Assembly (NCBI RefSeq): GCF_024868665.1
Contig: NC_079890.1
Coordinates: 8,442,573-8,506,572, forward strand
Source: Triplophysa rosa
Taxonomy: Eukaryota > Chordata > Actinopteri > Cypriniformes > Nemacheilidae
DNA: 64,000 bases
Direction: 5' to 3'
The notes below the pieces were generated by a model that saw nothing but the letters and a program-made list of their open reading frames with translations, searched no databases and had not been told where the DNA came from. The position numbers and the translations under genes are program-made. This document shows positions 46,283 to 57,336 of the stretch, one piece after another (positions within the stretch are counted from its first letter, which is position 1; each line of letters begins with the position of its first letter).

Positions 46283-46778
46283 ATGGCAGCATCGGAGAAA
46301 ACACTTGTTTACAGAGAGGACACCGATTCCTTTAAAAATTAGATTTCCGACAGGGGTTTGCATCCAATAGATGCACAGGAAGAGTCGAATTATGTGGATC
46401 TAAACGACTTGCTGGAAATTAGACGACACAAATGTAGTGAACGTGACATTTACTGGAGACACGAGTCAAATGGAAATAATCAAAGGTATCAGTGGCGTGA
46501 GAGAACACCATTGCGAGCTTAACCGAACTCATTCAAATCCATCAACTGAACAAATACATGAATTTAATAATAATTACGGATGCCCAATGGATTGAAAACT
46601 AGAAGAAAGTGTGGACAAGTCTTGTTTTATTGAAATAGTCCCTTCGGATGTACCTCGGGTGAATAAGAACGACACGGACTGTACCAAATCACATGCAAAG
46701 CAGAACCTTTATTCAGAGAGCGCGCCCGGAAAGTTGGAGAAACAAAGCACAGGCAATGACAATGACCTGTACACTGAA
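46283..46778 (+). pseudogene. Upstream, interrupted coding sequence of the c4orf54-like gene
   Basis: An ATG at 46283 opens MAASEKTLVYREDTDSFKN, then TAG at 46340-46342. The same frame resumes as ISDRGLHPIDAQEESNYVDL. From about 46404 the protein-like text moves to the frame of the large ORF (KLDDTNVVNVTFTGDTSQM, EIIKGISGVREHHCELN), is cut by TGA at 46593-46595, and then joins KLEESVDKSCFIEIVPSDVP and the long ORF. This gives two stops and a frame change in 310 bp with otherwise protein-like text. It could be a decayed N-terminus, sequence error, or a true non-coding leader with chance openness. No convincing splice sites were found to skip the breaks. Confidence 0.4.
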
Positions 46779-49700
46779 ATGTATTTAAGCAGCGAAAGTG
46801 AGTCGGACGACGAGGCTACTGTGGTACTTTCAGATCATGGCACGCCAGAAGTTCACGAAGACGAGTCTCATTATATTACAACCCATGAAATCCAGCTTCT
46901 GGAGTTGGACCATGAAGTGGATTATGACTTTGAGACGGGGTCCAGCTGGGATGTTGAGGATGATCATCAGGTCTACTCGTTTGTCGATTATGCTTTTTTT
47001 GACTGTGATGAAACGACAGTGACAAAACAGGCAGACACGAAAAGCCACCAGGGACATGCCGATACAAGCGTAGCAGTGATCAGCAGTCAGCCCGAAAGCA
47101 ATCTCTGTGACAGCGACAAATGCGCCAGCTCAAAGGAAAGCCTGTCAAAACAACAGAACACCACCGGGCAGATTCACTTATCTATCAAAGCCACTTCCCG
47201 TGCTATAAATGAGCCAAGCAACATTCCCGGCAAACGTTCTGAAGATATATGTCGCTATGTTTTGAAAGGAGTGGATGCCAAAGGCGACAAAGTATGTGAC
47301 AACACAAAGTGCTTTATTGCTGTGCCGGGGCGCTTGCACTTTGGTAGCAAACTGAAAAGTAAAGATGTAAACGATTATTCAAGCGGTGCATCCAGCGCAG
47401 TGAGCGAGCTGGATGATGCCGATAAAGAGGTGCGCAATCTCACAGCCAGATCCTTCAAAAGTTTGGCATACCCTTATTTCGATGCAATTAATTTCAGTAC
47501 CTCCAGCGAGTCTTCCGCATCAGAGCATGGGCTGGGAATCAATAGGTGGTCGACGTTTGTTGACCTGAAGTATGGAAACGTAAACATGTCTAACGGACGA
47601 GATCAAAGTTTGCTTGCCCATAAAGGCTCCACGTCAAATTTACATTTCGCCAAAAAGACAGACGGTAAGGGGATAACGGGGTTGACATTAACCAGTATGC
47701 GAGCGCCCCCCGTCGAGATATTTGCTCTCAACGGCAATTTAGTTGGCCATAGAAACGCATCATCAAGAACGAAAAAGATTGAGCTTATGGGAAAGTTTTC
47801 CCAAGGGCAAAGTGGAGTCATAAGACTGACTGAAACGTTAAATTTTCGTTGTAACGTAAAATCTGGGCAGCCTGGAAACGAAAGGCGTGTGAAATCTGCA
47901 CAAAATACTGGAGGATCACGTTCCACAGATGAAGTTACAAACACCTTGCCAAGCGCTCAGGGGAGTGAGGCCAGCAAGCAACCCTGTAATACAGGGGAAA
48001 CCATGGAGGACACACACAAGAAAGCAGTATTCGCATCGAGTCTCCTTAAAAATGTCATTTCTAAGAAAATGCAGTTTGAGCAGGAGCGCAAAATGGAGAG
48101 GGGCGAGATATGCGAAACCCACCACGCACCCTCTCCGTGTTTTGGGGCGCACGAACATGAAGTGCAGAAGGAGAAAATGTCAAGGAAAAATTCCAAAAGG
48201 CTGCAGAGGCAAAGCTCGAAATTCTCAGAGGCTGATTCTGACTACTCCATCGTTTGCGTGGATGAACTTGGCGACATAATTGACAGTTATTCAAGTGATG
48301 CCAAATACGACAGTCGCAAAGAAGAGATTTTGACCAGTGCATCAGAAACGAATATGGAGTCGACGAATGAAGCTGCGAATGATACTAAAAAAGGAGCATT
48401 CGAAGCATCCAAAGGCACGCTGCTACGAAGCCAAAATAGCGCGTTCAGATCGTGGAAGGACGGCGAGCTAGAGTTTCAAAAGGAACATAAAAACGATAAA
48501 ACGCTTGAGGGGAAACTGGCACCGCCGGACGAGTGTCCGAGGGAAACTAACGTGTACTTCGATTCGGCGACTAGCAAGCACACTAAAATGTCACATTTGT
48601 TTGTGCCGAGTATCCAGCTTCCGTCCGGTGAGAGGGAATTCGGGAAAACGCCGCCGAATATGATTTATTCCGTGCGCGATCAAGGAGAGAGCAGGGGTAC
48701 GAAATTACGCTCAAACACCTTGTACGTTTCAGATGCTACGCGCAGCGCAGTAACATCCAAGTCACCAGAAATTAAAATAAGTTTACGGAGCGTAAGGGAT
48801 AACAAAAGTGACCCGTTCAGTATTGCAAAGCTGCTGACTCCCAATATAGGCTATAACGCAGCGGGCCAGATAAAGACAGCTGATGACACCAGATGCCAAG
48901 CGCTCGCCACTGCATTAAAGGGTGAGTCGTCTGACAAAGTACCTCACTTCATAGTCAGAGACATTAGAGATTACAAGGGCAAGCTACAGACACCTATACA
49001 CCAAGTTAGAGACGTGCGTAAATTAGTTAAAAGCTCGTACCACTTTGTGTCTTTAGATAGCCACGACAGGTCCAGCCATTTGACCCCAGAAGGAGAACAC
49101 AAGACAGTAAAGCAGAGCTCATACTTGAATTCAGATTCTCTCTCGCCCATAGTGATTAAATGCCAATCCGTGAATACAAATAGCAACGTAAAGCATTCGG
49201 GAAATGTAATAGACCCATCTAAGCGAAGACTTTCAGAGGATGTATTTGAGCATGACGCGTCATCGCCTCAAGTTCCAATAGAGGGCGCCAAAGATGGGAG
49301 TATGCCAATCGAAAAGCTAGGTAACCGACTGTCTTTAGACAGCCCAAAGCAAGATGTGACAGCTGGATTGAAAATTGAGGCAAGTGCAAAAAAACAAGAC
49401 AAAACAAATGATATATGTGAGAAGAAAACTGAAACTAAGATGGCCAACCAGGCTGCTTTGCAGAAATTGCAAGCTGCTGTCAAAACAATGGAGCAGTTAT
49501 ACGTTTTTGACAAGAAAGAATGGAAGAGAAAAACAGAGCCGCGAAGAATAACGGATAGTCACGTTCTCTCGCTTATTGCCAGAGAGGAGCATGGAGGAAC
49601 TTTGGAGGAACCGCAAAGCAATACTAGTTCTGCTCCCACAGCAAACACAGACAACAACGTGGGACAAGATTCAAACATAAAGAAAACCTCATCTCTTGGA

Positions 49701-50945
49701 CCTTCATTAACCCAGTCTGAGATGCCTGGAAAAAAAGGAGACAAGGAGACCACCAAGTCACGCACCACTCCAATCACCCATCAAGAGAGAAATGGCCCTA
49801 AAGCTTTCATGCAACTAACAGGAACACCCAATAAAACTACAACCCTGAGTCACAGTCAAAAGCCTATAGCCACAGCAAGTTCCATAAAAGCAGCACAAAC
49901 ACATGTCTCATCACCAGCATCTATCAGTTGTAAAGGCGTGACACCAAAGTCTCCAAAACTACCTGTTTGCTTGAAGATATCTCAACCAAAGCATGCTTCA
50001 GATGAGAAGGAGCGGCCAAATGGCAGTGAGACTGAGTTTGCCCCACTGCAGTTCACTTCTACAGCAGATGCAGAAAACTACCTAACCATACCCGTGAAGC
50101 CTCATGCCACAACCGCCATAAAACCGTCCACAGCTGGGCTTGGGAAAACAGCCATTTATACAGTTCCAGCGACAAGAGTTAAAACCACCAGTCCACCATC
50201 TTATCTCAGTCATAGTGAAGTTAGAAGACATAAGGAGATCCATCAATCCCCAAAGTGCTCATCTATTGTCATGGAGACACGGTCCCCAGATACCCCTACT
50301 GCCACTATTTATCATACATCGCTGCCTGTTACGATGCAAGCCGCTCAGCCACAGGTGATATGTTTCTCCCCAACAGTTCAACCTTCTCCAGTCCCAACAG
50401 AGCACTTTCAACCCACTCAAAGAAAGATGCTTTTGGATCCCACTACTGGAAACTACTACTTGGTGGACACTCCAGTCCTGCCTGCCACCAGGCGTCTCTT
50501 TGACCCAGAAACTGGGCAGTATGTGGACATCCCTATGCCTCAGCAGTCTCCAATGACCCCTGTTCCCTTGCCAATATCCCCCCTTGCCCTCAGTCCAGGA
50601 GCTTATGGCCATACCTACATGTTTTACCCAGGATACATGCCAACCACAATGGTCCCTGCCCGTACCATTCAGTCCCAGCTCTCTATGCAGTCGGAAGCAG
50701 ATGAAAGTGATAAATCCCATTTACACATGGGCCAGCAGGATGATGGGGCCTACATGGAGAGCCCTTACTATATGCCTTCTGGGAAGTCATCGCAAACAGC
50801 CTCTGTGGCCCAACACATTACCACCAACAGGTTAGCCAGCAGCAAGCAGCCTATCATCAGCATCACTTCCCAGAAGGGGCCAAGGATTATCGCTCCCCCA
50901 TCATTTGATGGCACCACCATGAGCTTTGTGGTGGAACATCGGTAA
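46779..50945 (+). CDS. c4orf54: c4orf54-like protein with C-terminal DUF4585-type domain
   Basis: A single 1388-codon exon. I start at the first in-frame ATG (46779), because the longer open stretch from 46611 begins with GTG; family resemblance may extend further upstream. The N-terminus is acidic (MYLSSESESDDEATVVL, then a D/E/Y-rich stretch), the middle is a long hydrophilic Ser/Lys-rich disordered-looking region, and a short coiled-coil-prone segment near residues 890-920 contains ALQKLQAAVKTMEQLYVFDK. The conserved block near residues 1217-1256 (LLDPTTGNYYLVDTPVLPAT then LFDPETGQYVDIPMPQ) is DUF4585-like, as in human C4orf54 and PROB1. The end is GTTMSFVVEHR. Human C4orf54 is a poorly characterised gene linked in one report to familial obliterative portal venopathy. 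The trmt10a neighbour matches human 4q23 and favours C4orf54 over PROB1. No signal peptide or membrane segment seen. Confidence 0.85.
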   Translation: MYLSSESESDDEATVVLSDHGTPEVHEDESHYITTHEIQLLELDHEVDYDFETGSSWDVEDDHQVYSFVDYAFFDCDETTVTKQADTKSHQGHADTSVAVISSQPESNLCDSDKCASSKESLSKQQNTTGQIHLSIKATSRAINEPSNIPGKRSEDICRYVLKGVDAKGDKVCDNTKCFIAVPGRLHFGSKLKSKDVNDYSSGASSAVSELDDADKEVRNLTARSFKSLAYPYFDAINFSTSSESSASEHGLGINRWSTFVDLKYGNVNMSNGRDQSLLAHKGSTSNLHFAKKTDGKGITGLTLTSMRAPPVEIFALNGNLVGHRNASSRTKKIELMGKFSQGQSGVIRLTETLNFRCNVKSGQPGNERRVKSAQNTGGSRSTDEVTNTLPSAQGSEASKQPCNTGETMEDTHKKAVFASSLLKNVISKKMQFEQERKMERGEICETHHAPSPCFGAHEHEVQKEKMSRKNSKRLQRQSSKFSEADSDYSIVCVDELGDIIDSYSSDAKYDSRKEEILTSASETNMESTNEAANDTKKGAFEASKGTLLRSQNSAFRSWKDGELEFQKEHKNDKTLEGKLAPPDECPRETNVYFDSATSKHTKMSHLFVPSIQLPSGEREFGKTPPNMIYSVRDQGESRGTKLRSNTLYVSDATRSAVTSKSPEIKISLRSVRDNKSDPFSIAKLLTPNIGYNAAGQIKTADDTRCQALATALKGESSDKVPHFIVRDIRDYKGKLQTPIHQVRDVRKLVKSSYHFVSLDSHDRSSHLTPEGEHKTVKQSSYLNSDSLSPIVIKCQSVNTNSNVKHSGNVIDPSKRRLSEDVFEHDASSPQVPIEGAKDGSMPIEKLGNRLSLDSPKQDVTAGLKIEASAKKQDKTNDICEKKTETKMANQAALQKLQAAVKTMEQLYVFDKKEWKRKTEPRRITDSHVLSLIAREEHGGTLEEPQSNTSSAPTANTDNNVGQDSNIKKTSSLGPSLTQSEMPGKKGDKETTKSRTTPITHQERNGPKAFMQLTGTPNKTTTLSHSQKPIATASSIKAAQTHVSSPASISCKGVTPKSPKLPVCLKISQPKHASDEKERPNGSETEFAPLQFTSTADAENYLTIPVKPHATTAIKPSTAGLGKTAIYTVPATRVKTTSPPSYLSHSEVRRHKEIHQSPKCSSIVMETRSPDTPTATIYHTSLPVTMQAAQPQVICFSPTVQPSPVPTEHFQPTQRKMLLDPTTGNYYLVDTPVLPATRRLFDPETGQYVDIPMPQQSPMTPVPLPISPLALSPGAYGHTYMFYPGYMPTTMVPARTIQSQLSMQSEADESDKSHLHMGQQDDGAYMESPYYMPSGKSSQTASVAQHITTNRLASSKQPIISITSQKGPRIIAPPSFDGTTMSFVVEHR

Positions 50946-51795
50946 AGCCCCACTCACCCTAGAGCTAACAGTAAGTGTAATTGTTTACATTCGCATTTAT
51001 GACAGGAATTGTCCATTATGAATTTACATTTAAACTTTAAACTTAAAATACATTAAAATGCCTCAAGTGACATAATTTGCCCCTCAATGTACTCTCAAGA
51101 GAGAAGAATTATATTCATATACTGTATATACATGAGTTGTTAAATATTGTTAAATATTCAAAGGTCACCCATTAAAGATTTTTGTACAAATGTTTACATT
51201 TTAAACTATTTAAGTTAAATAATTATTGAAACAGTTTAAATAATGCTCAAGCACTATTTTAGTTTTTAGACTGCTCGTTTTAGCTCAGCAAGGATGTCTG
51301 ATGGTATTTAAAATGTTTTCTGACATTTTCACTTTGACACTAAACATTCCATTCTAATCATGCTGAATGACTTTAGCACTGTTTAGTGATAAGATTTCTC
51401 ATATGTTAGAATTCCTTCATTGCCATTTAAAAAGGAATTAATGGCCACTGTTACGGTGCTGGTAAAAAGAAAAGTATACAGTCCTTTCATCTAGTTTTGA
51501 TCAACTTTCAGGTGAAGCTCCTTTTACCTCTTGTTCTATGCACATACTGTACACGTTCATTCTGGCATTTCAACAGATACAAAGACTACACACCCCTACT
51601 GTCATCCTATATTTTACCCTGACACATTTACATTTAAGGGATTTCACAGCTGCTGTTCCAGAATGGGAAAATTATTGCGACAATTAGTAAGCATATTATT
51701 TACTCTAGAGAGTTATCAAAGACAAGAGTGTGATTGTCTACAACATAATTTTTTATTTTATATGATTTTAAATAAAAAGTCTGGACTGGTCATAA
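50946..51795 (+). other. Probable 3' UTR of the c4orf54-like gene
   Basis: Non-coding AT-rich sequence after the stop, with AATAAA at 51771-51776. A strong acceptor-like TTTTGTTTTACACAG at about 52320 could mean an alternative spliced 3' UTR. Only transcripts can decide. Confidence 0.35.
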
Positions 51796-52625
51796 AATGT
51801 TCTGAAGTGCTACTCTATGGCAATGGTATGATACAGCAGGGGAAGAGGCGTGGCATTGTTGGCATAGCCGTGGGAGGAGTAAAAGGTCAGCCAGCTCGTG
51901 GCATGTGTTTGTGCTGATATATGTTGGACCAGCTGCTGCTGAATATCAAGACTCATTGACCTGAGACACTTAAACTGCAGGAGGGCCACCTTTTTAGGAC
52001 AACCTTATCTTAAAGGGAAAGACCCAGAGGTGGGCGAAAAGCTTTGACTAAATTTTTTTACTGTATATAAACAAATCTAACGTACACTGTGGCACCAGAG
52101 GGAGAAATGTGAGATGGCTGAACTACAAAAATTTAATGACCAATAATCTATTAGCATGCGAAGGATGGTTTTGGAGACGTTACAAGATCATATTTGAGAT
52201 TTAGTATGACCTGAATAACTAATCTGTTAGATGATAACTCTGTCCTGCATTACAAGCATGTACAACATTGAAATGTATGACCTAATATTTCTAATATTAT
52301 TTTTGTTTTGTTTTACACAGGAACTATGTCACCTTTTCACTCACTTGGAGTTTGTTTTATTTTGTCCTGAACCTATTCATCATGATCTCCTTCATCACAA
52401 ACATAATCTAAATTGTCTTTATCATAGTGCATTACCCAGTTATTATTTGTGGCTGTCAATTTTATGCTTCTTTAGTGTTTTAAAACTGCGTTGTCTGTCT
52501 CTCAAATCTTTTTGAATGTGGTTGCCTGGTTGGAAATTGTAATTGAACCCATGTTCATAGTTCATAGGTAATATCAACTACTATGAATCAGTAAAATAAT
52601 TTAAAGAATACCAATTTTTGAACTA
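51796..52625. other. Intergenic, nothing recognised
   Basis: No repeat ends or supported ORFs except the acceptor-like pyrimidine tract near 52300-52320. Confidence 0.35.
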
Positions 52626-52874
52626 CATCTCAACTTTATTTATATAGCGCTTTTGACAATTTTCATTGTTACAAAGCAGCTGTACATGAGACATATTGAC
52701 TATAAGCAAAACAATTAAAGTTGTACCTGTAAAAACAAGAAAAAGGTGAAAACACAGAAGACAGACATACCCACATACAAAACACTCCACACACACAATA
52801 TGCACACGTACTAACACACATAGACATAGACACACACGGATGCGCAGACACGGACGCACACGCACGCACACACA

Positions 52875-52918
<44 letters not shown>

Positions 52919-52955
52919 CACACACACGCACACACACACACACACACACGCACAG
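52626..52955 (-). mobile_element. I/Nimb-like LINE 3' tail with CA/CACG microsatellite
   Basis: TCTCAACTTTATTTATATAG, AGCGCTTTTGACAATTTTCA and TTACAAAGCAGCTGTACATG are the minus-strand LINE tail. The UTR then runs into ACACAC and a CGCA tetranucleotide array (about 52858-52920). Confidence 0.8.
52856..52952. repeat. (CGCA)n/(CA)n microsatellite
   Basis: CGCACGCACGCACGCACGCA units followed by CACACG/CACACA. Alternating purine-pyrimidine throughout, CpG-rich. Arg/Thr/His- or Cys/Val-rich frames over it are artefacts. Confidence 0.95.
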
Positions 52956-52959
52956 GCTT

Positions 52960-53229
52960 TGGTTGACTATCCCTGTGGGGACAGTCCATAGGCGTAATGT
53001 TTTTATACTGTACAAACTGTATATTCTATCCCCTATCCCTAACCCTATCCCTAAACCTAAAGATCATAGAACACTTTTTGCATTTTTAGATTTGTAAGAA
53101 ATATTGTTCTGTACAATTTATTAGCTTTTTTGCCCATGAGGACCTCAATTTTGGTCCCCACAGTGACACGAGTCCCCATGTGTTGGTGTGTATTCAGGTT
53201 TAGGTCCCCACCGGGATATACAAACATGA

Positions 53230-53232
<3 letters not shown>
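52960..53232. repeat. GGGGAC/GTCCCC-ended fish repeat between two CA tracts
   Basis: CCCTGTGGGGACAGTCCATA ... CCCTATCCCTAACCCTATCC ... TTTTGGTCCCCACAGTGAC ... GTCCCCACCGGGATATACAA. This is a familiar interspersed fish repeat, flanked here by CA-rich tracts (52950 and 53233). Confidence 0.55.
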
Positions 53233-53270
<38 letters not shown>

Positions 53271-53300
53271 CACACGCACACACACACACACACATATACA
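53233..53300. repeat. (CA)n microsatellite
   Basis: ACACACACACACACACACAC with a short CTACACACG interruption. No coding meaning. Confidence 0.95.
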
Positions 53301-56086
53301 TACATGACAATTAAACACACAGACACATGTACATGACAATTAAACACACAGTACTCATATTATATTTCAAATCTGCACACAAATTACATATCCTCTTTTA
53401 TTAAATTATGTGCTACTTTGTGCTATCAACTTTGCCAGAAACAGTACATGAATTTTCTCCTTTTATCTCTTATTCTTTGACTTCTTTGGTTCTTCTGCTG
53501 ACCTTGATTCTCAGCACTCTTCTTTGAGAGGTGTTCTGCAAACTAAATGTATTACATTACAGTGTTATATTGTATATTTTTGTCATTTTTACTTCTGCTG
53601 TTTTGTTCAGTTGGTATTGAATAGACCATCACATAAACACACAATACTGTGTGGATGGTGTGGTGAATGGGATGTTTTAGAGGATGGTCCTCTATTTTGT
53701 TACAGTACCAGATGAGTATGTGTGAGAGAATGTGTTCACCAGATCACTGTGATTTGGTTTGATTGGCAGGTTCTTCTTTTAAGGTACCAGTGATAAATAA
53801 TATGCGGATAAATAATAAGGTCAGGGAAATTTATTTCCAGTGAAGGTATGAGAGATATAAGCAGAAATTTCTTGTATTTTGGGGCAAAGCTTGGTATACC
53901 TAGAATATAAAACACAGTTCACCTGTAGCATCAAGGGAGCATCCCATAATCAAATTTCCGATCACTCTGCCCACATCTGATTTGGGTAATAAGGTATTTT
54001 GATTTTAAGTGTAAATACTAAGAAGTATTGTAAACTATTTGAGCTATATATTATATGTAACTTTCTGTTGTATTTTATTTGCTTATTTAAAAAAAATGCA
54101 AATTTTCTTTGATTTTTAAAGTGAAATTTTATTAAATCTATTAAATATTGTGTCTTTTTCCAATGCTACCCCATGATGCTGTACATTAATTTATCATATA
54201 ATTGTTTGCTGATATTTCAAAATAAATAGTTGGACAAGGCATTTCAGTTCCCCGTGAAACATCTGTAATACATAACATGAAAAACTTTTTTATTTACAAA
54301 AGAACCATATACAGCAAGTAGGCCTATCTCAAGAACCCTATTCAGTGATGAATGGTTCTTGATTAGAAAATAGTTCTTTGCTTAACCCAAGACACTTAAA
54401 GAACCTTCAAGTGTGTATGGATGAACTTTTTAATTTTTTATGAATGGAAATAAATCATTGATCGATCCTAGCCCAGTTTCAGATATTATTGCTGTAATAA
54501 TATAATGTATATAATGTAATAATATATATAATCTATATTATTGCAATTATTTTGAAACTTTTCAAATTACATTTGGATTCTTTTTTTATTTGTCTTTTTA
54601 GGGATTTTGTGAACTCAAATACAGTATATCAGTGTTGGAGCTGCTGGTCAGTCCGTTAAATTGTGTTTAAGAAAGTTTGGTGTGCTGCTTTTCAGCTTGA
54701 GCAGAATATCTAGTCAGAGCATTTCACTTTAGTGAAATACAAAAGTTTTTGTAAAAACATTTGAAATCAGTGCACATATCTTAAAATGTGTTTGTGTAGT
54801 ACATGGTGTATGTTGATCATGTGTAGTAGTCTTTGTGTTCAGCACAAACTGAACTTCTAGACTTCTAGTGATGTAACCATGGAGTCACTTGATTTCCTAT
54901 AGGAAAGCATGGAATTAGTCACATTTTATTAATATTAAATGTAAATAAGATATCAATGAGAGCAATTAAATGTTTAAAGGGTTAGAGGCATGTGTGAAGA
55001 TGGGCAGGTGTGGGTAGGTTTACATACTATTGTGTCTGGAAAGAATAAAAATTGAAAATCATAACAAAAGGATTGTCAAGGGAAGGACAGCAATGTTGAA
55101 GTTACAGGACAGATGTTGTTAAAAATAAAATGATATGCCTAAAGATGATTGTTTTTTTCCTTTCTTTTTATAAAAACACCCAAATAAAGTCAAATAAACA
55201 TGTTCTTATCCAAAGATTACACAGAGGGTCACGGGAAGAACACAAAAAACAGACTAGTCCAGTTAATGACTAGCAATGACAATGGTGTTAATATCGTATT
55301 ATTCGTTATTTTGGTATTGCAATTAAAATAAAATGTTATTCATACAATGACAAGGAAAATAAAACCTATACATGTGTATTTCCCCCCATATTTAAAAAAA
55401 ATATTTTGGTGGGTTGCAAGTTTGTACTTGTATTTAAAACTCTTGTTTCCAATTTCTTGTTTACTAGAGACATTTAAAGACTGCCGTCAACAAACCTCTC
55501 CTAAGATTTTTTGCCAATACTGTATGTCTAACAGCTGGTCATAAGCATTTTTACTGTCCAATGTGGATCTTAAAGGCACCCTCTTTAAGCCCATTTACGG
55601 GATCTTCCTAAAACTGTAGTCTATGTAGATCAGGAGAATGAATATATGAGAAGCAACATATCCATATGCTAATTTATTACAAAGTCAATGTGACAGATGA
55701 TATTCTAGTTAAGAGGCTGTCACACATTGCAGCAAGGGGAATGTACTTCCATTTCATGGTAACTTTACCCAGACAATGTGTTCTGAATTAAGACTAAGAT
55801 TTGTTTTTTACCTTTTGTTTTCACTATATTTGTAATATAGCCTAAAATTAATTTTAAAATAAATAAATGTTTTAATTCTAGGTGTCTGAGTTAATGTTAT
55901 AACAAAAGTCCATGGATTTTCCAGGGCTAAATTGTGTTAACCTATATAATTGCAGATTATAGGAGGGTGAAAGCACTCTTGCTATGCGTGTATGCTATCA
56001 GGTTGGTAGAATATTCCAGTTATGCCACCAGTGCGTGAAACACAATCAGGTGACATTAAATCTTTGTTGAAAGGCTATTTTGTATG
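53301..56086. other. Intergenic, mostly unrecognised
   Basis: AT-rich DNA. An AAGAACC-type short repeat (54295-54420) resembles 21395-21535. AATAAA at about 54220 could end a longer c4orf54 transcript. No supported ORF. Confidence 0.35.
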
Positions 56087-56139
56087 GAAGCCCATTTCCG
56101 CCATGTGATTAAAAAAATCAGACTCTAAAAAGTCATAAT

Positions 56140-56550
56140 TATGAGATAAAAAATCGAAATTATGAGATACAAAAATCGAAATTATGAGATAAAAAGTCAT
56201 AATTATGAGATAAAAAGTCAAAATTATGAGATAAAAAGTCATAATTATGACATAAAAAGTCAAAATTATGAGATAAAAAGTCATAATTATGAGATAAAAA
56301 GTCAAAATTATGAGATAAAAAGTCATAATTATGACATAAAAAGTCACAATTATGAGATAAAAAGTCAAAATTATGAGATAAAAAGTCATAATTATGAGAT
56401 AAAAAATCGAAATTATGAGATACAAAAATCGAAATTATGAGATAAAAAGTCATAATTATGACATTGAAAATTATAATTATGAGATTAAAAAAACGAAATT
56501 ATGAGATTGAAAATCGTAATTATGACATAAAAAATTGAAATTATGATTTA
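56140..56550. repeat. Left terminal array of self-complementary 21-bp units
   Basis: Units of the form GTCATAATTATGAGATAAAA alternate with GTCAAAATTATGAGATAAAA, giving a 42-bp higher-order period. TCATAATTATGA is itself palindromic. Seven-residue periodic frames here (YEIKSHN/YEIKSQN on one strand) are artefacts. It continues to AACATGCGCAGTGCAGGCAA. Confidence 0.93.
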
Positions 56551-57336
56551 ACATGCGCAGTGCAGGCAAGACACTGCACGCTTGCGACATCCGTTGCTTA
56601 ATACGGTGTAAATATAAATAACTGTACATTTTTTATTTTATTTAATTAGGCTGAAACAAGCAACCTGATTCATTTGTTTTGAACTGATCCGAAGTCCCAT
56701 TTTAGAAGCCTCATCAAACAGAAAAATTACTAAAATACTACAAATTGACAGGCCACATTTTAGAATTATAGTACTCATCATAACTTTATCTAGGAATTAT
56801 GTTTAAAAGCATCCAGAATAAATCAAAACTATATGCAGGACTAAAGAATATATGTAGCATATTCAAAGTAGCCACCCTTTCCAAAATTGTACTCTTGGCA
56901 TGATCGAGCAGCTTCTTGAAATTTCACCTTGTAGGAAGATTTTTCAATAGTATTGGCAGAAATTTCATCTATTCATTTCTTGGCTGCTTTTTTTATTTGG
57001 TCCTCAATTTTTGTCGTCTAATAAAATAAATTAATATGTTGCCACGATTATATTTTTGTCTACTAAAGTCATTTCAAACATTTAAACATATCTTCAGATT
57101 AAAAGACTTTAAGACATGAGAAACATTTCAGTCAAAGATTCAAGTGTTTTAGAACTTTTAAACAGCAGTGTATTTTTTGCCCTCCAAAATCATACATCAA
57201 AAATTATGCATTTAAGAGATGGCTTCACAAATCTATGGTATTACTACTACTGTATGTTTCACAATAGAAACCTCTCTGGGTTTTTACTGGTAGTTTGTTG
57301 GCTTCAGCAGGCATGTTATCTGGTAGATAGGAACCA

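Noticed and set aside
46611..46613. Start of the c4orf54-like protein at GTG 46611
   Set aside because: GTG is not a normal initiator in vertebrates. The first in-frame ATG is 46779, and the open frame actually extends upstream to a TGA at 46593.
53030..53060. Interstitial telomere sequence (CCCTAACCCTATCCC)
   Set aside because: Only a few degenerate units within a known-looking interspersed repeat, and no TTAGGG array.
56075..56453. Open frames of about 97-116 codons with YEIKSHN/FYLIIMT heptad-like repeats
   Set aside because: They are translations of the 21-bp tandem repeat. The unit length is a multiple of three, so all frames stay open, and both strands show such frames.
56140..56550. 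CRISPR-like regularly spaced repeat
   Set aside because: Units are directly adjacent with no unique spacers, the context is vertebrate, and the units continue into a transposon terminus.
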